DNA of 30,438 nucleotides from a virus: positions 1 to 30,438 of IMG/VR virus record IMGVR_UViG_3300025736_000116; one strand, given 5' to 3'. The translations under genes and the position numbers were made by a program. Shown piece by piece: positions 16,429-23,993 of this stretch. Positions within the stretch are counted from its first letter, which is position 1, and each line of letters opens with the position of its first letter. The notes beneath the pieces are model-generated. The model was not told the DNA's origin. It was given only the letters and a program-made list of their open reading frames with translations, and did no database searches.

Positions 16429-16881
16429 ATGGTAAATGCCGTTGCGACGATGAGTACGCTGCTAAGTACGAAATGGACAAAGGCAAATACGGATAGCAAG
16501 GTTCCTCGTTTTATTGTTGCCCAGGATGATAAGGACAGAAATAATGCAGTTCGAATTAATGTGAGCGCCAGGGACGCAATTAAGATTTATGAGGAGGCTC
16601 CGGAAAACAGAAAATCCAATGGAATAGGAGCCAATGCAATTCACAGAGTATCCTTTGTGGCCATAGATATAATGGTGGGCACAAACCAGCTTCATGCAGT
16701 AAAAGTGAAGGACGAAGTAATCAATATTCTTGAAAATAATTTCAATTCCCCTGGCACGGATTTCCAATACATAGAGCCAGACTTTGACATTCAAAACTTC
16801 TCTGGAATAAAAACCCAGAGATTGTGGAGATGGGTATTCAGTGTAGAAATGGTAAAAACTAATGCAACACTTGGTGATTGA
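16429..16881 (+). CDS. Tail completion/terminator-like protein
   Basis: 150 residues from ATG 16429; a GTG at 16423 is in frame. The protein contains a STLLSTKWTKANTD start, PRFIVAQDDKDRNNAVRINV, an HRVSFVAIDI strand, HAVKVKDEVINILENN and LWRWVFSVEMVKTNATLGD. This alpha/beta pattern is that of head-completion or tail-terminator proteins, which cap the tail tube and join it to the head. It lies between the connector and tail tube, as expected. The start is preceded by GTGTGTGT, a context shared with two other genes here. Confidence 0.6.
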   Translation: MVNAVATMSTLLSTKWTKANTDSKVPRFIVAQDDKDRNNAVRINVSARDAIKIYEEAPENRKSNGIGANAIHRVSFVAIDIMVGTNQLHAVKVKDEVINILENNFNSPGTDFQYIEPDFDIQNFSGIKTQRLWRWVFSVEMVKTNATLGD

Positions 16882-16882
16882 T

Positions 16883-17815
16883 ATGGCAATATTTACGGAC
16901 TTGAGCAGCTACGGAGTTTATTCAGAAGAGGCAGCCTATGCCGACGATTCGGGCCTTGCGGTTACTACGTTCCCCGGAATAATCAACCGCATAGACCCAT
17001 CGTTCAATAACTCGAATGTTTACATTCGGGGCATAGGTGGGGGCAGAAGCCCATTGCAAGTAAAAGCCGGAATACTCGAAGGCACCCTTGGAGTAGAATT
17101 CAAAGTGCAGAACGCGGACTTTATGAAGTACACGCTTGGGGCCAGAACGGGTGCAGGAACCGTGGCAAGCCCTTATGCTTATGCAGTTGCGGATTCCCCA
17201 CCAACGCTTACTTATGAGGTTGCCCAGGAACTTGGAGCAACAGATCAAGCCCAAAGACTGCTCGGATGCCTGTGCCAAAATGCCCAGATAAGATGTGAGG
17301 AAAAGAACCCGATTGTTGCAACAACAAATTTCATTGCGAGAACGCTGGGAAAAAGCAACGCATACCAAGCAGTTTCTCCGAGCACAGACCCAGTTTACCA
17401 TTTCCTGAACGGAACTCTTGAAAGCCCGCAGGGCTCCACTATTGCAGAAGTTCCTTCAGTTGAATGGAATATACTCAACCACGCTGAAAACTATTACGAA
17501 ATAGGCAGCAGACTTGGAAGAGGAGTTTTCAAAGAACGAGAATTTTTGGGAAACATGAAGGCAAGAATTATTGATGGGTACTGGATGGACAAATTCCTTG
17601 ATGGAGGAACCGGTTCTACGGCCCCAAGTGCAGGAACACCAGCTGCAATTGCAACAATGCGCTTAAACTTCACCAATGGAAGCGAGTACATTTACATGAA
17701 CTACTCGAATGTTTATGTGGATAGTTGGAGAGGGAATTATGAGCAGGGAAACCTTGCAGAACAGGATATTCAAATAAGGGCACTCGGCTGCACAGCAACC
17801 GAAGTGGTGCCTTAA
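16883..17815 (+). CDS. Tail tube protein
   Basis: 310 residues from ATG 16883, one base after the previous stop; the frame is open from 16862. The sequence is beta-rich (MAIFTDLSSYGVYSEEAAYA; VYIRGIGGGRSPLQVKAGIL; EGTLGVEFKVQNADFMKYTL) with a repeat of the same topology in the second half (VEWNILNHAENYYEIG; KARIIDGYWMDKFLDGG). Position before the frameshifted chaperone and tape measure is the standard place for the major tail protein. Two internal Cys occur near 133-142. Two tube-like halves could make trimeric rings, but that is speculation. Confidence 0.78.
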   Translation: MAIFTDLSSYGVYSEEAAYADDSGLAVTTFPGIINRIDPSFNNSNVYIRGIGGGRSPLQVKAGILEGTLGVEFKVQNADFMKYTLGARTGAGTVASPYAYAVADSPPTLTYEVAQELGATDQAQRLLGCLCQNAQIRCEEKNPIVATTNFIARTLGKSNAYQAVSPSTDPVYHFLNGTLESPQGSTIAEVPSVEWNILNHAENYYEIGSRLGRGVFKEREFLGNMKARIIDGYWMDKFLDGGTGSTAPSAGTPAAIATMRLNFTNGSEYIYMNYSNVYVDSWRGNYEQGNLAEQDIQIRALGCTATEVVP

Positions 17816-17828
17816 TGAGTGTGTGTAT

Positions 17829-18191
17829 ATGACAGAAAAAAATGAAGAAAAGAAGCAAGCATGGGAGGCATTGCTTCACGAACCGCGCAAGCGGGAAGTG
17901 GAGATTGAAACCCCGTATGGGAAAGTAACGTTTGGGATAATCATTCCAGGCTGGACAGTTATTGAAAAACTGAGGAGCGATTGCATGACCATAACTCCGA
18001 ACACAGGGCAGATACAGTTTGACCAAGCAGAATTCACAAGAAAGAAACTGCTTACCTGTATTGTGGACCACCCATTTCCGAAAGAGCAATTCAATAACTG
18101 CATAACCAACCTCAGCTCAAAAGTAAAAAATATTCTTTCGAAAGCCATTGAGGCAGAAATAGAAGGGGAGGAAGATATTGCAAAAAACTGA
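17829..18191 (+). CDS. Tail assembly chaperone, short form (gpG-like)
   Basis: 120 residues from ATG 17829. The product is charged and mixed alpha/beta (WEALLHEPRKREVEIETPYG; FGIIIPGWTVIEKLRS; EFTRKKLLTCIVDHPFP), ending EAEIEGEEDIAKN. It lies between the tail tube and tape measure genes, where tailed phages encode chaperones that coat the tape measure protein during tail assembly. Its last codons GCA AAA AAC TGA contain the slippery heptamer A AAA AAC, and the following open frame is in -1. A second, extended product is therefore expected, as for lambda gpG/gpGT. Confidence 0.8.
   Translation: MTEKNEEKKQAWEALLHEPRKREVEIETPYGKVTFGIIIPGWTVIEKLRSDCMTITPNTGQIQFDQAEFTRKKLLTCIVDHPFPKEQFNNCITNLSSKVKNILSKAIEAEIEGEEDIAKN
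18182..18188 (+). promoter_or_regulatory. Programmed -1 ribosomal frameshift site, A AAA AAC
   Basis: The canonical X XXY YYZ heptamer A AAA AAC is positioned in the zero frame as gcA AAA AAC, directly before the TGA at 18189-18191. Slippage by -1 continues with CTG at 18188 into the next open frame. A potential stimulatory hairpin follows after four bases: AUCCGC (18193-18198) can pair with GCGGGAU (18213-18219) with one bulged G and a 14-base loop. Confidence 0.85.
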
Positions 18192-18412
18192 AATCCGCTT
18201 TGAAGGGCTCACGCGGGATGAACTATGAAACAGAACGGGTTTATTCCATGTGCTTGCTCTTGAGAGCGGGCGTTTCAGTTGTGGAAATGGAAAATCTTGG
18301 GTACGGAGAAGCCAAGGCAATAATAACGTTCCAGTCTGCTTTGCTGGAAGCAGAGCAGGAAAGATGGAAGAGCCTTTTCAAAATGCTGAAGGCTCTTGGT
18401 AATAGAGGGTAA
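18188..18412 (+). CDS. Tail assembly chaperone, -1 frame extension (gpT-like part of gpGT)
   Basis: This is the segment read only after the -1 shift: 74 residues, beginning LKSALKGSRGMNYETERVYS and ending KMLKALGNRG. Joined to the first 120 residues it gives a fusion of 194 residues. The frame has no good independent start: TTG at 18200 or ATG at 18218 lack clear ribosome sites. It is open exactly from the slippery site to 5 bases before the tape measure start. The extension is helical (EAKAIITFQSALLEAEQERW) and, by analogy with lambda gpT, would bind the tail tube protein. Confidence 0.75.
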   Translation: MKSALKGSRGMNYETERVYSMCLLLRAGVSVVEMENLGYGEAKAIITFQSALLEAEQERWKSLFKMLKALGNRG

Positions 18413-18416
18413 TGAC

Positions 18417-19307
18417 ATGGCAACACTGAAATTGGGTTTGAATGCGGGTTCGGGATTCTCATCACTTAGTCAGAATCTTAGGCAGGTAAGTGAAAAAGCC
18501 AAAGGGTTATTCCATGATACAGACCGCCTTCAGGATTCCACAGATAGCCTTTCCCAGTCTTTTGGGGCTTTGGGCATAGGTGCATTAGGAGCTCTTGGAG
18601 TAATCGCTGCAATAGCCCCTTCCCTTGCCGGTTCGCTTGCATCCTTGGAGGTTTCCGGATTTAGATTAGCAGAAGCAATTGGAAAAGCAGCTGCACCGGC
18701 GTTTGAACAATTTGCAGGGGTTATTGAGGGTGTTGCAGGTTTCCTTGAACAAAACCCCTGGGCGGCGGAGCTCACAGCGGGATTGCTTGGGGTGGCAGCA
18801 GTTGTAAAAGTGGGTGGATTATTATATTCCGGGTTGGCGGGAGTAGGGCAGTTAATGCTTGGACTCGTTTCCGGACCAGCTGCACCAATATTATTGTTGA
18901 TAGCTGGATTGTGGCTTGCCCATGAAGCATTCGCAGACCTTGTTCCGGAAGGAACGAAAAAGGCAATTGAAGAATTCTATGAACCTCTTGGCCCAGAAAT
19001 AGGTGGAGCAGCAGCAGCAGGAACAATTGCTGTGGCGGGCATAGGAGAACAACTGGGAGATGTTGCTGGCCCAGCCATACAGGAATCATGGGATCGCTCC
19101 GGAATTACGGCTGGATTGCAAGCACTTGGAAGCATACTGGGATTAAATGAGATGTCAGCTGAAGACATTGCAGCTGAGAATTTCAAGAACACTAATCCAA
19201 TTATACAAGCAGCAGGAACAGCCAGCATATTGATACAGATCATAGACCAAGATGGGGAAAAGCGGGACCAGGTTGTTGTAACTGGAGGCGGAGGAGGAAC
19301 CAGGTGA
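18417..19307 (+). CDS. Tape measure protein (short)
   Basis: 296 residues from ATG 18417; the frame is open from 18396. The N-terminus is a Gln/Ser-rich coiled-coil (FSSLSQNLRQVSEKAKGLFH; DRLQDSTDSLSQSF). The middle is a Gly/Ala-rich hydrophobic region with several membrane-like helices (ALGIGALGALGVIAAIAPS; LTAGLLGVAAVVKVGGLLYS; PAAPILLLIAGLWLA), a hallmark of tape measures. It follows the frameshifted chaperone, as in almost all siphoviruses. Tape measure length sets tail length: at roughly 1.5 angstrom per residue, the tail would be only about 45 nm. The Gly-rich C-terminus ends GGGGGTR. Confidence 0.82.
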   Translation: MATLKLGLNAGSGFSSLSQNLRQVSEKAKGLFHDTDRLQDSTDSLSQSFGALGIGALGALGVIAAIAPSLAGSLASLEVSGFRLAEAIGKAAAPAFEQFAGVIEGVAGFLEQNPWAAELTAGLLGVAAVVKVGGLLYSGLAGVGQLMLGLVSGPAAPILLLIAGLWLAHEAFADLVPEGTKKAIEEFYEPLGPEIGGAAAAGTIAVAGIGEQLGDVAGPAIQESWDRSGITAGLQALGSILGLNEMSAEDIAAENFKNTNPIIQAAGTASILIQIIDQDGEKRDQVVVTGGGGGTR

Positions 19308-19311
19308 GGTA

Positions 19312-20127
19312 ATGGCTAACTGGAAACTTGGAACCGGAGTCTCTTATGCTGCACTTGTTGGATTCACCTGGCCCACCAATTTTAACCCGGCAGTTGAGGA
19401 CAGGCAAATACAAAAACTGATTATGATGCGCCAAATGCCATACTCTGATTACCCTCTTTTAATTGACCAAGGAACGCAAGCAATTCCAACTGCCATAACC
19501 GGAGTGATATATACCCAGGCCCATTTTGACAACCTTATAGCACAAGCTGCAAAATCTTCAGTTGGTGCAGATGGGAGAGTAACAAACCTCATGCAGCGCC
19601 TTTATTTCAGCGCCACAGAATATTACCTGGTGCGAAACGGCTCAGTGAAAAAGAACAGGTTTGCAACAAACCCCTTGGGCTGGGCATACGTTATAAACTT
19701 TAATGGGGCAGATCCATTCACTTACACAGATGGAGTGACCACTTACCAAAGCACAGCAGGAGCTTCAGTTAGAACTACGGCTGGAATTGCGAATACTGGA
19801 AACGCATACGTATTTCCAACCTTTGAAATTGTAAATGAAGCGGGAACTGCAATAACTGCTTTGACAATTTCGTATGGAGGAACGGATTTAACCTGGACAG
19901 GATCCCTTGCAGGTGGCGCTACGCTTACCATTTACCAGGATATTCTCGAAACCAGTGGGCTCTATGGGCTACATGCTTATGTAAGCGGAGCTGAATCCGG
20001 GCTTGTTGGAGGCAGCAGAATAATTTTAGCTGAAAGCGTAAGCGGAAAAACAATGACCTGCACTTTCACCGGAGGTTCCGGAGGTGCGAATTTCAAGGTA
20101 CTGGTGCAAAGTAGAAGGTGGGGATAA
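19312..20127 (+). CDS. Distal tail protein (Dit-like)
   Basis: 271 residues, ATG 19312 preceded by GGTGAGG. The product has an N-terminal beta domain (WKLGTGVSYAALVGFTWPTN), a segment with SDYPLLIDQGTQAIPTAITG and TQAHFDNLIAQAAKS, and a galectin-like C-terminal half with Gly-rich strands (YVFPTFEIVNEAGTAITALT; GLYGLHAYVSGAESG). The size and position between tape measure and hub protein are those of Dit proteins, which form the hexameric ring at the tail tip that carries the hub. The gene overlaps the next by one base, TAATG. Confidence 0.7.
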   Translation: MANWKLGTGVSYAALVGFTWPTNFNPAVEDRQIQKLIMMRQMPYSDYPLLIDQGTQAIPTAITGVIYTQAHFDNLIAQAAKSSVGADGRVTNLMQRLYFSATEYYLVRNGSVKKNRFATNPLGWAYVINFNGADPFTYTDGVTTYQSTAGASVRTTAGIANTGNAYVFPTFEIVNEAGTAITALTISYGGTDLTWTGSLAGGATLTIYQDILETSGLYGLHAYVSGAESGLVGGSRIILAESVSGKTMTCTFTGGSGGANFKVLVQSRRWG

Positions 20128-22253
20128 TGGTTACTGGCTGGCAAGTGAAATATGTAAGCGGAGGAGCCGATTATCCACTTGAGAAATTCACCAAAGCCCG
20201 ATTCGAAGAACAGCTTAATGAGCTCGGAACCTTTGAGATTGTAATTCCTGATCCAACTGATGCTGAAATGGCGAACCTCAAAGAAGGAACGGAAATAAAA
20301 ACGGATGCCTGGGAAAACAGCCTTTATGGATACGTAAAGCTTGCAAAGTATTCCAGCATAGACAAATGCCTTACACTCAAGGGAGTTGATTACGCAGTGC
20401 TCCTCCAAAACACCCACATAAACGTGGTGAATACTGCTCTGGAAGATGCTTATTTAAGCAGCGGGTTCCGGGTTGTTTATGATTCAGTTGCTTTCAATGA
20501 TATTGCAGGAGATATTTTAACCAATACCGGAATCAGTGCAGGAACCATTGACAATTTTGGGGACATAGACATACGCTTTGAAAACAAAACCGTAAAAGGA
20601 GGCGTAGAATTCCTCAAGGATTATGCGAATTACGATTGGAAAGTGCAAATTGATAAAACCCTGGATTTGCGGGCCAGAATTGGAAGCGCCGCAGCCGTAT
20701 ATAATTTCAACACAGATTATAATTGCAAAATAACCAACTGGGAAAATGATGGGGAAACCGGAGGGGTTTACAAAATAGTTGTGCTTGGAAGAGGCACAGG
20801 CTCTTCCCAAATAGAAGGAACCTGGACACATGGAAGCTATGACAATACTGATGCAGCATTGAACAAAACCAGAATATTCATAGACCCCTCTATTTCCAGC
20901 ACTACTCAGGCAACCCAGGTGGCTGACAATCTCGGTGCTTTGCTAAACCCCACCTTTGTGAACTGCACAATAGTTTCTGATGATTTAACTGCCAAGATAC
21001 AAATTGGCGATGCGGTGAATGTAACTGATGCCAAAAGAGGCACAAACCTCTTTAGGGTAATGAAACTAAGGCGCAACCTTGTTGGAAACAATGATGCAGT
21101 AAGCTATGAATTAGTGAACAATGATTCCAAACTCCAAAAATCCCGGGTTGAGGACTTTTGGAAAAAGAACCAGAACCTTGCAGCCGCAACAGGAAGCTCT
21201 TCCCAAGGCTCAATAAAAACCATTACAGTGGATGATATGGGAAACTCAACACCAGGAGATCCCCGCAGGTTTGATTTTGAAATTCCTGATGAAGTATTGA
21301 GCACAGCCGACATACTCTCTGCAATTTTGGTTTACTCAAGAGTGGACCTTTCTTTTGATGTTGATTCTGATACAGGGGACGGAACCCAGAACACAAGCGA
21401 TTCCGGACACTCTGCTCATGCGCTCGGAACATACGCGGATTCCGGACACTTGCATTCCATAACCACATTGGTTGCGGGCCAGCACCAATGGACTTCCCTA
21501 ACAAAAGGAGCTCTGGATGATGATTGGGATAACGATGGAAGCACGGGGCTCGATAATACTTGGGTTGATGTGGGCAGTGTTGATTTCGACCCCCAAGTAG
21601 ATGGATACGTGGCCGGAAGCATTACTGCATACATTCCAGGGCCAGTTGTGGATACAGATTTCCATGTAAGAATAGAGGTTGGAAGCGATTACTTCCCTGA
21701 TTCCGGAGGAGTATTTTTTGAGCCTATAAGGCAGCAACACGACCATGGAGGCTCAGTAACAATTACGGGAGGCCATGCAACTTGCTACATACAATTCCCC
21801 TCAAGGCACACTGATGAAACCGGAACAGAAACAGCTACGCTCCAGGTTGATTTCGATGGAAGCGGAACGAAATACTGGACGGCTTACATGCACTCGGTTA
21901 AATCCCATGCTCACGACATCGCTGCAATTTCTTCCGGAAACGCTTCTGCAAACCTTGCAGGAGCTTCAGGGACAGGAACAGCTAATATTGTGAACCCAAC
22001 CCATACAAATGCCCTGGACCCAGATGTTTATGAACCCGGGGGGGAAGGCTCGCTTACGCTTGATGTTGATTTAAACGGGGCTAATGTAGCAAGCAATGCA
22101 GGAGATGTTGGGTACGCAAGTTCAGAAGTTGATATTACTGCGGCCATAAGAACCGGAGGATTAGGTTGGCAATACCTGGAATACTTTCCAACCACAAGCA
22201 TTGCAAGGTTAAAAGTTGAGCTGAAGATTACGTATCTTGCGCAAGAACTATGA
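20127..22253 (+). CDS. Baseplate hub/tail-associated protein (Tal-like) with fibre-like C-terminus
   Basis: 708 residues from ATG 20127. Residues 1-350 resemble gp27/gp44-type hub proteins: GWQVKYVSGGADYPLEKFTK, FEIVIPDPTDAEMANL, SLYGYVKLAKYSSIDKCLTL, then a KGGVEFLKDYANYDW segment. From about 370 the protein becomes Gly/Thr/Asp-rich and fibre-like, with His-x-His motifs: HSAHAL and GHLHS near residues 430-445, QQHDHGG near 538, and SHAHD near 593. HxH motifs coordinate metal along trimeric axes in some phage tail fibres. The protein probably closes the tail tube and contacts the host surface. It ends with TSIARLKVELKITYLAQEL. Confidence 0.75.
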   Translation: MVTGWQVKYVSGGADYPLEKFTKARFEEQLNELGTFEIVIPDPTDAEMANLKEGTEIKTDAWENSLYGYVKLAKYSSIDKCLTLKGVDYAVLLQNTHINVVNTALEDAYLSSGFRVVYDSVAFNDIAGDILTNTGISAGTIDNFGDIDIRFENKTVKGGVEFLKDYANYDWKVQIDKTLDLRARIGSAAAVYNFNTDYNCKITNWENDGETGGVYKIVVLGRGTGSSQIEGTWTHGSYDNTDAALNKTRIFIDPSISSTTQATQVADNLGALLNPTFVNCTIVSDDLTAKIQIGDAVNVTDAKRGTNLFRVMKLRRNLVGNNDAVSYELVNNDSKLQKSRVEDFWKKNQNLAAATGSSSQGSIKTITVDDMGNSTPGDPRRFDFEIPDEVLSTADILSAILVYSRVDLSFDVDSDTGDGTQNTSDSGHSAHALGTYADSGHLHSITTLVAGQHQWTSLTKGALDDDWDNDGSTGLDNTWVDVGSVDFDPQVDGYVAGSITAYIPGPVVDTDFHVRIEVGSDYFPDSGGVFFEPIRQQHDHGGSVTITGGHATCYIQFPSRHTDETGTETATLQVDFDGSGTKYWTAYMHSVKSHAHDIAAISSGNASANLAGASGTGTANIVNPTHTNALDPDVYEPGGEGSLTLDVDLNGANVASNAGDVGYASSEVDITAAIRTGGLGWQYLEYFPTTSIARLKVELKITYLAQEL

Positions 22254-22262
22254 GGTGAAGAC

Positions 22263-22550
22263 ATGGAATACAACATAACCAAAATTGAGAACTGCCCCAA
22301 TTGGCTGCACGTAGAATTCAACTTTGCGCTTCCGGATGGAAAAATAGAGGAGCAACAGATGAACCTTGGGAAGAACATGCTTATTGACAATGCCTGGAAA
22401 CCCCACATTGAGGATTATATTGAAAAGCAGCTTGAACATGCAAATGCTGTTGCGAAAGCAAAGGAGGAAAATTCCCCTGATGAATTCAAGGAGTTTCTTG
22501 GAAAACACAAAATAAAAAAGGCAAAAAAAACTGATGGTAAAAAGGTGTAA
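22263..22550 (+). CDS. Small hypothetical protein with basic C-terminus
   Basis: 95 residues; ATG 22263 is preceded by GAGGTGA. The N-terminal half is probably beta (NITKIENCPNWLHVEFNFAL), the middle helical, and the last 20 residues Lys-rich (KHKIKKAKKTDGKKV). I do not recognise a family. It sits between the tail hub and the membrane protein cluster, so it could be a late accessory protein. Confidence 0.65.
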   Translation: MEYNITKIENCPNWLHVEFNFALPDGKIEEQQMNLGKNMLIDNAWKPHIEDYIEKQLEHANAVAKAKEENSPDEFKEFLGKHKIKKAKKTDGKKV

Positions 22551-22552
22551 AC

Positions 22553-22840
22553 ATGGGAAAAGTAGATATGATTAAAACCCTGAAAGAAAGAGAAGTGAAG
22601 CTTGAGGAGGTAAATATTATTTTGCCTGAAACAACAGCTCATGCTTCCATCATCAACGGATTTGATGAAGAAGGCGAGAAGAAATTCCTGCGCCTGGTGG
22701 AGATCCTTAAACCCAAAATTGTGTTCCATTCTGACAGGATGGACCTAAGGGTTGGAGGAAAGAGGGTTCGGGTGGACACAGAACAAGCATGGTTTTTGTA
22801 TCAAGGTTTCCCGTTCCTTATACGGGCAATTGACGAGTGA
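22553..22840 (+). CDS. Small hypothetical protein
   Basis: 95 residues, two bases after the previous stop. The sequence is mixed alpha/beta (VDMIKTLKEREVKLEEVNII; EKKFLRLVEILKPKIVFHSD; MDLRVGGKRVRVDTEQAWFL). It is soluble in appearance, with no Cys cluster. The family is not recognised. It overlaps an upstream-extended reading of the following membrane protein by GTGA, suggesting cotranslation with the lysis candidates. Confidence 0.65.
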   Translation: MGKVDMIKTLKEREVKLEEVNIILPETTAHASIINGFDEEGEKKFLRLVEILKPKIVFHSDRMDLRVGGKRVRVDTEQAWFLYQGFPFLIRAIDE

Positions 22841-22845
22841 TTAAT

Positions 22846-23175
22846 ATGTTGGAAGGAATCGACATGATAGGGCTCTTGCTTAGCTTTGCGTTTGGTTTAT
22901 GCGGAGCAGGAGCCTATGCTGCGGTTGGGTATTTTGATGCCCGAGCCAAAGCTGCAAAAAACAAAAAGAAGGAGCCGGTGTTTTCCGTACCTGCATTTAT
23001 GGGTACAACCGTGCTTGGAGGAATAGCAGGAGTGCTGCTATTGTATTTCGATATACATATTGACGTACTCATTAATCTGGCTGCAATGGCCGGTGTGGGT
23101 GCAGCAGGAACTAAGCTGTTGAAATTCCTTGGGAACACAGCAGAGGTTGTGAAGGAGAACTACGAGGCACGTTGA
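22846..23175 (+). CDS. Membrane protein, holin-like candidate 1
   Basis: 109 residues from ATG 22846. A GTG at 22837 would overlap the previous stop. ATG 22864 has the best ribosome site, GGAAGGA, and would start right at the first membrane helix. Three hydrophobic helices are visible: LLLSFAFGLCGAGAYAAVGY, FMGTTVLGGIAGVLLLYF, and VLINLAAMAGVGAAGTKLL. A basic loop (KAAKNKKKEP) follows the first. Small proteins with two or three helices after the tail module often act as holins. It could equally be another membrane factor. The stop shares one base with the next gene. Confidence 0.65.
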   Translation: MLEGIDMIGLLLSFAFGLCGAGAYAAVGYFDARAKAAKNKKKEPVFSVPAFMGTTVLGGIAGVLLLYFDIHIDVLINLAAMAGVGAAGTKLLKFLGNTAEVVKENYEAR

Positions 23176-23438
23176 TGGAGCACATTGCATTGGGGCTACT
23201 CTGCTTTGCTGGCGGTTTAGTCTTAGGAGGCTGCTTAGGCTGGTTTGCCAGGGAAAAGATTGAGCATCTTAGACCTGGGCAAGAGGGAAGAATAATAGCT
23301 CTTATAATTACCCTCTTGTACGCTGCCAGCGTAATTGCAGATATTTACCTCCTGGACTATGAAACCCCAATGCTCCTCCATGGAATAATGGGCGCTCTTG
23401 TAGGGTTCCTTTGGGAAGGGAGAAAAAATGTTAAGTGA
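23175..23438 (+). CDS. Membrane protein, holin-like candidate 2
   Basis: 87 residues from ATG 23175, overlapping the preceding TGA by one base. Three hydrophobic segments: IALGLLCFAGGLVLGGCLGW, IIALIITLLYAASVIADIYL, and MLLHGIMGALVGFL, with a basic and acidic loop between the first two. Size and topology fit a class I holin-like protein. It overlaps the next small membrane gene by 11 bases. No endolysin gene is recognisable nearby, which would fit a host without peptidoglycan. Confidence 0.65.
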   Translation: MEHIALGLLCFAGGLVLGGCLGWFAREKIEHLRPGQEGRIIALIITLLYAASVIADIYLLDYETPMLLHGIMGALVGFLWEGRKNVK

Positions 23439-23565
23439 AATACTTGAAACCATCCAGGCAAATCCGCAAACCCCCCAAATAATCAGAGCCGGAGCCGGAG
23501 CGGGTTTATTTGTATTGGTTGCAAAAGCAATTTCTTTTCTTGCTGCACTTTTCAAGCTGTGTTGA
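23428..23565 (+). CDS. 45-residue single-span membrane protein
   Basis: The frame begins at ATG 23428, inside the end of the preceding gene, with GGGAAGGGA upstream, and ends at TGA 23563-23565. The product starts MLSEILETIQANPQTPQ and has one hydrophobic helix (GAGAGLFVLVAKAISFLAAL) ending FKLC. It forms the third member of a run of membrane proteins and may be a holin partner or antiholin, or a spanin-like factor. Short length limits certainty, but the ribosome site and the clean helix support it. Confidence 0.5.
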   Translation: MLSEILETIQANPQTPQIIRAGAGAGLFVLVAKAISFLAALFKLC

Positions 23566-23596
23566 AAAACAGAGCTCGAGTTGCGGCAAGCATAGT

Positions 23597-23606
23597 TTTA
23601 TAAATC
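23597..23606 (+). promoter_or_regulatory. Archaeal TATA-box promoter
   Basis: TTTTATAAAT at 23597-23606 is a near-ideal archaeal TATA box in the 70-base gap after the membrane gene cluster. Transcription would start near 23627, about 9 bases before the ATG at 23636. A GGTGG Shine-Dalgarno element lies at 23626-23630, so the leader would be very short. This marks a new transcription unit after the late genes. Confidence 0.7.
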
Positions 23607-23635
23607 TCAATTGAATACTCCCTTTGGTGGAAACC

Positions 23636-23881
23636 ATGGATGAAATAAATGAAGAAAAACCGGAAGAGATTGGTACCCTTGATTTAGAAGGGCTTGTTGC
23701 GTTTGGGGAAACAACTCGGGAAAGGATAGCTGAATTGCATGCTGGAAATACTGAACACAGAAAAGCCATAAAACAGAATACAAAATCTGTGAAGGAATTG
23801 CAAGGGGTACTCAAGGAAATTAAGGCTGCAATTGTTACTGAAAAAAAACTGGCCCACAAGAAAATCTCTGAAATGAAATAG
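23636..23881 (+). CDS. Small acidic coiled-coil protein
   Basis: 81 residues from ATG 23636, chosen because GGTGG sits five bases upstream; GTG and TTG codons lie in frame just before. The N-terminus is acidic (MDEINEEKPEEIGTLDLEG) and the rest is a long amphipathic helix (RERIAELHAGNTEHRKAIKQ; KSVKELQGVLKEIKAAIV), probably coiled-coil. It has its own TATA promoter and is followed by a T-rich terminator, so it may be a one-gene transcription unit. Function unknown; a small regulatory protein is possible. Confidence 0.7.
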   Translation: MDEINEEKPEEIGTLDLEGLVAFGETTRERIAELHAGNTEHRKAIKQNTKSVKELQGVLKEIKAAIVTEKKLAHKKISEMK

Positions 23882-23893
23882 CCCCTTAATACT

Positions 23894-23922
23894 CTATTTT
23901 TCCTTATTTTCTTATTTTCTTA
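23894..23922 (+). terminator. T-rich archaeal-type terminator
   Basis: About 12 bases after the stop of the coiled-coil gene is a run of three or more T clusters (ATTTTT, ATTTTC, ATTTTC) within 29 bases, without a hairpin. Archaeal intrinsic termination typically uses such oligo-T tracts in the non-template strand. It separates two TATA-driven units. Confidence 0.65.
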
Positions 23923-23942
23923 AAAAGTTAAGAATATACATA

Positions 23943-23950
23943 GCTTTATA
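23943..23950 (+). promoter_or_regulatory. Archaeal TATA-box promoter
   Basis: GCTTTATAAGG with the TATA core at about 23943-23950 lies 20 bases after the oligo-T tract. Transcription would start near 23972, giving a leader of about 22 bases before ATG 23994. It would drive the small-gene operon that runs to about 26.8 kb. Confidence 0.65.
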
Positions 23951-23993
23951 AGGACATTGTATCATAATAAGTAATAGTACAGAGGCGTTGGAA

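Noticed and set aside
18200-18412. Independent small gene starting at TTG 18200
   Set aside because: It lacks a ribosome site, while the slippery heptamer places the frame exactly in -1 to the chaperone; a frameshift extension explains it better.
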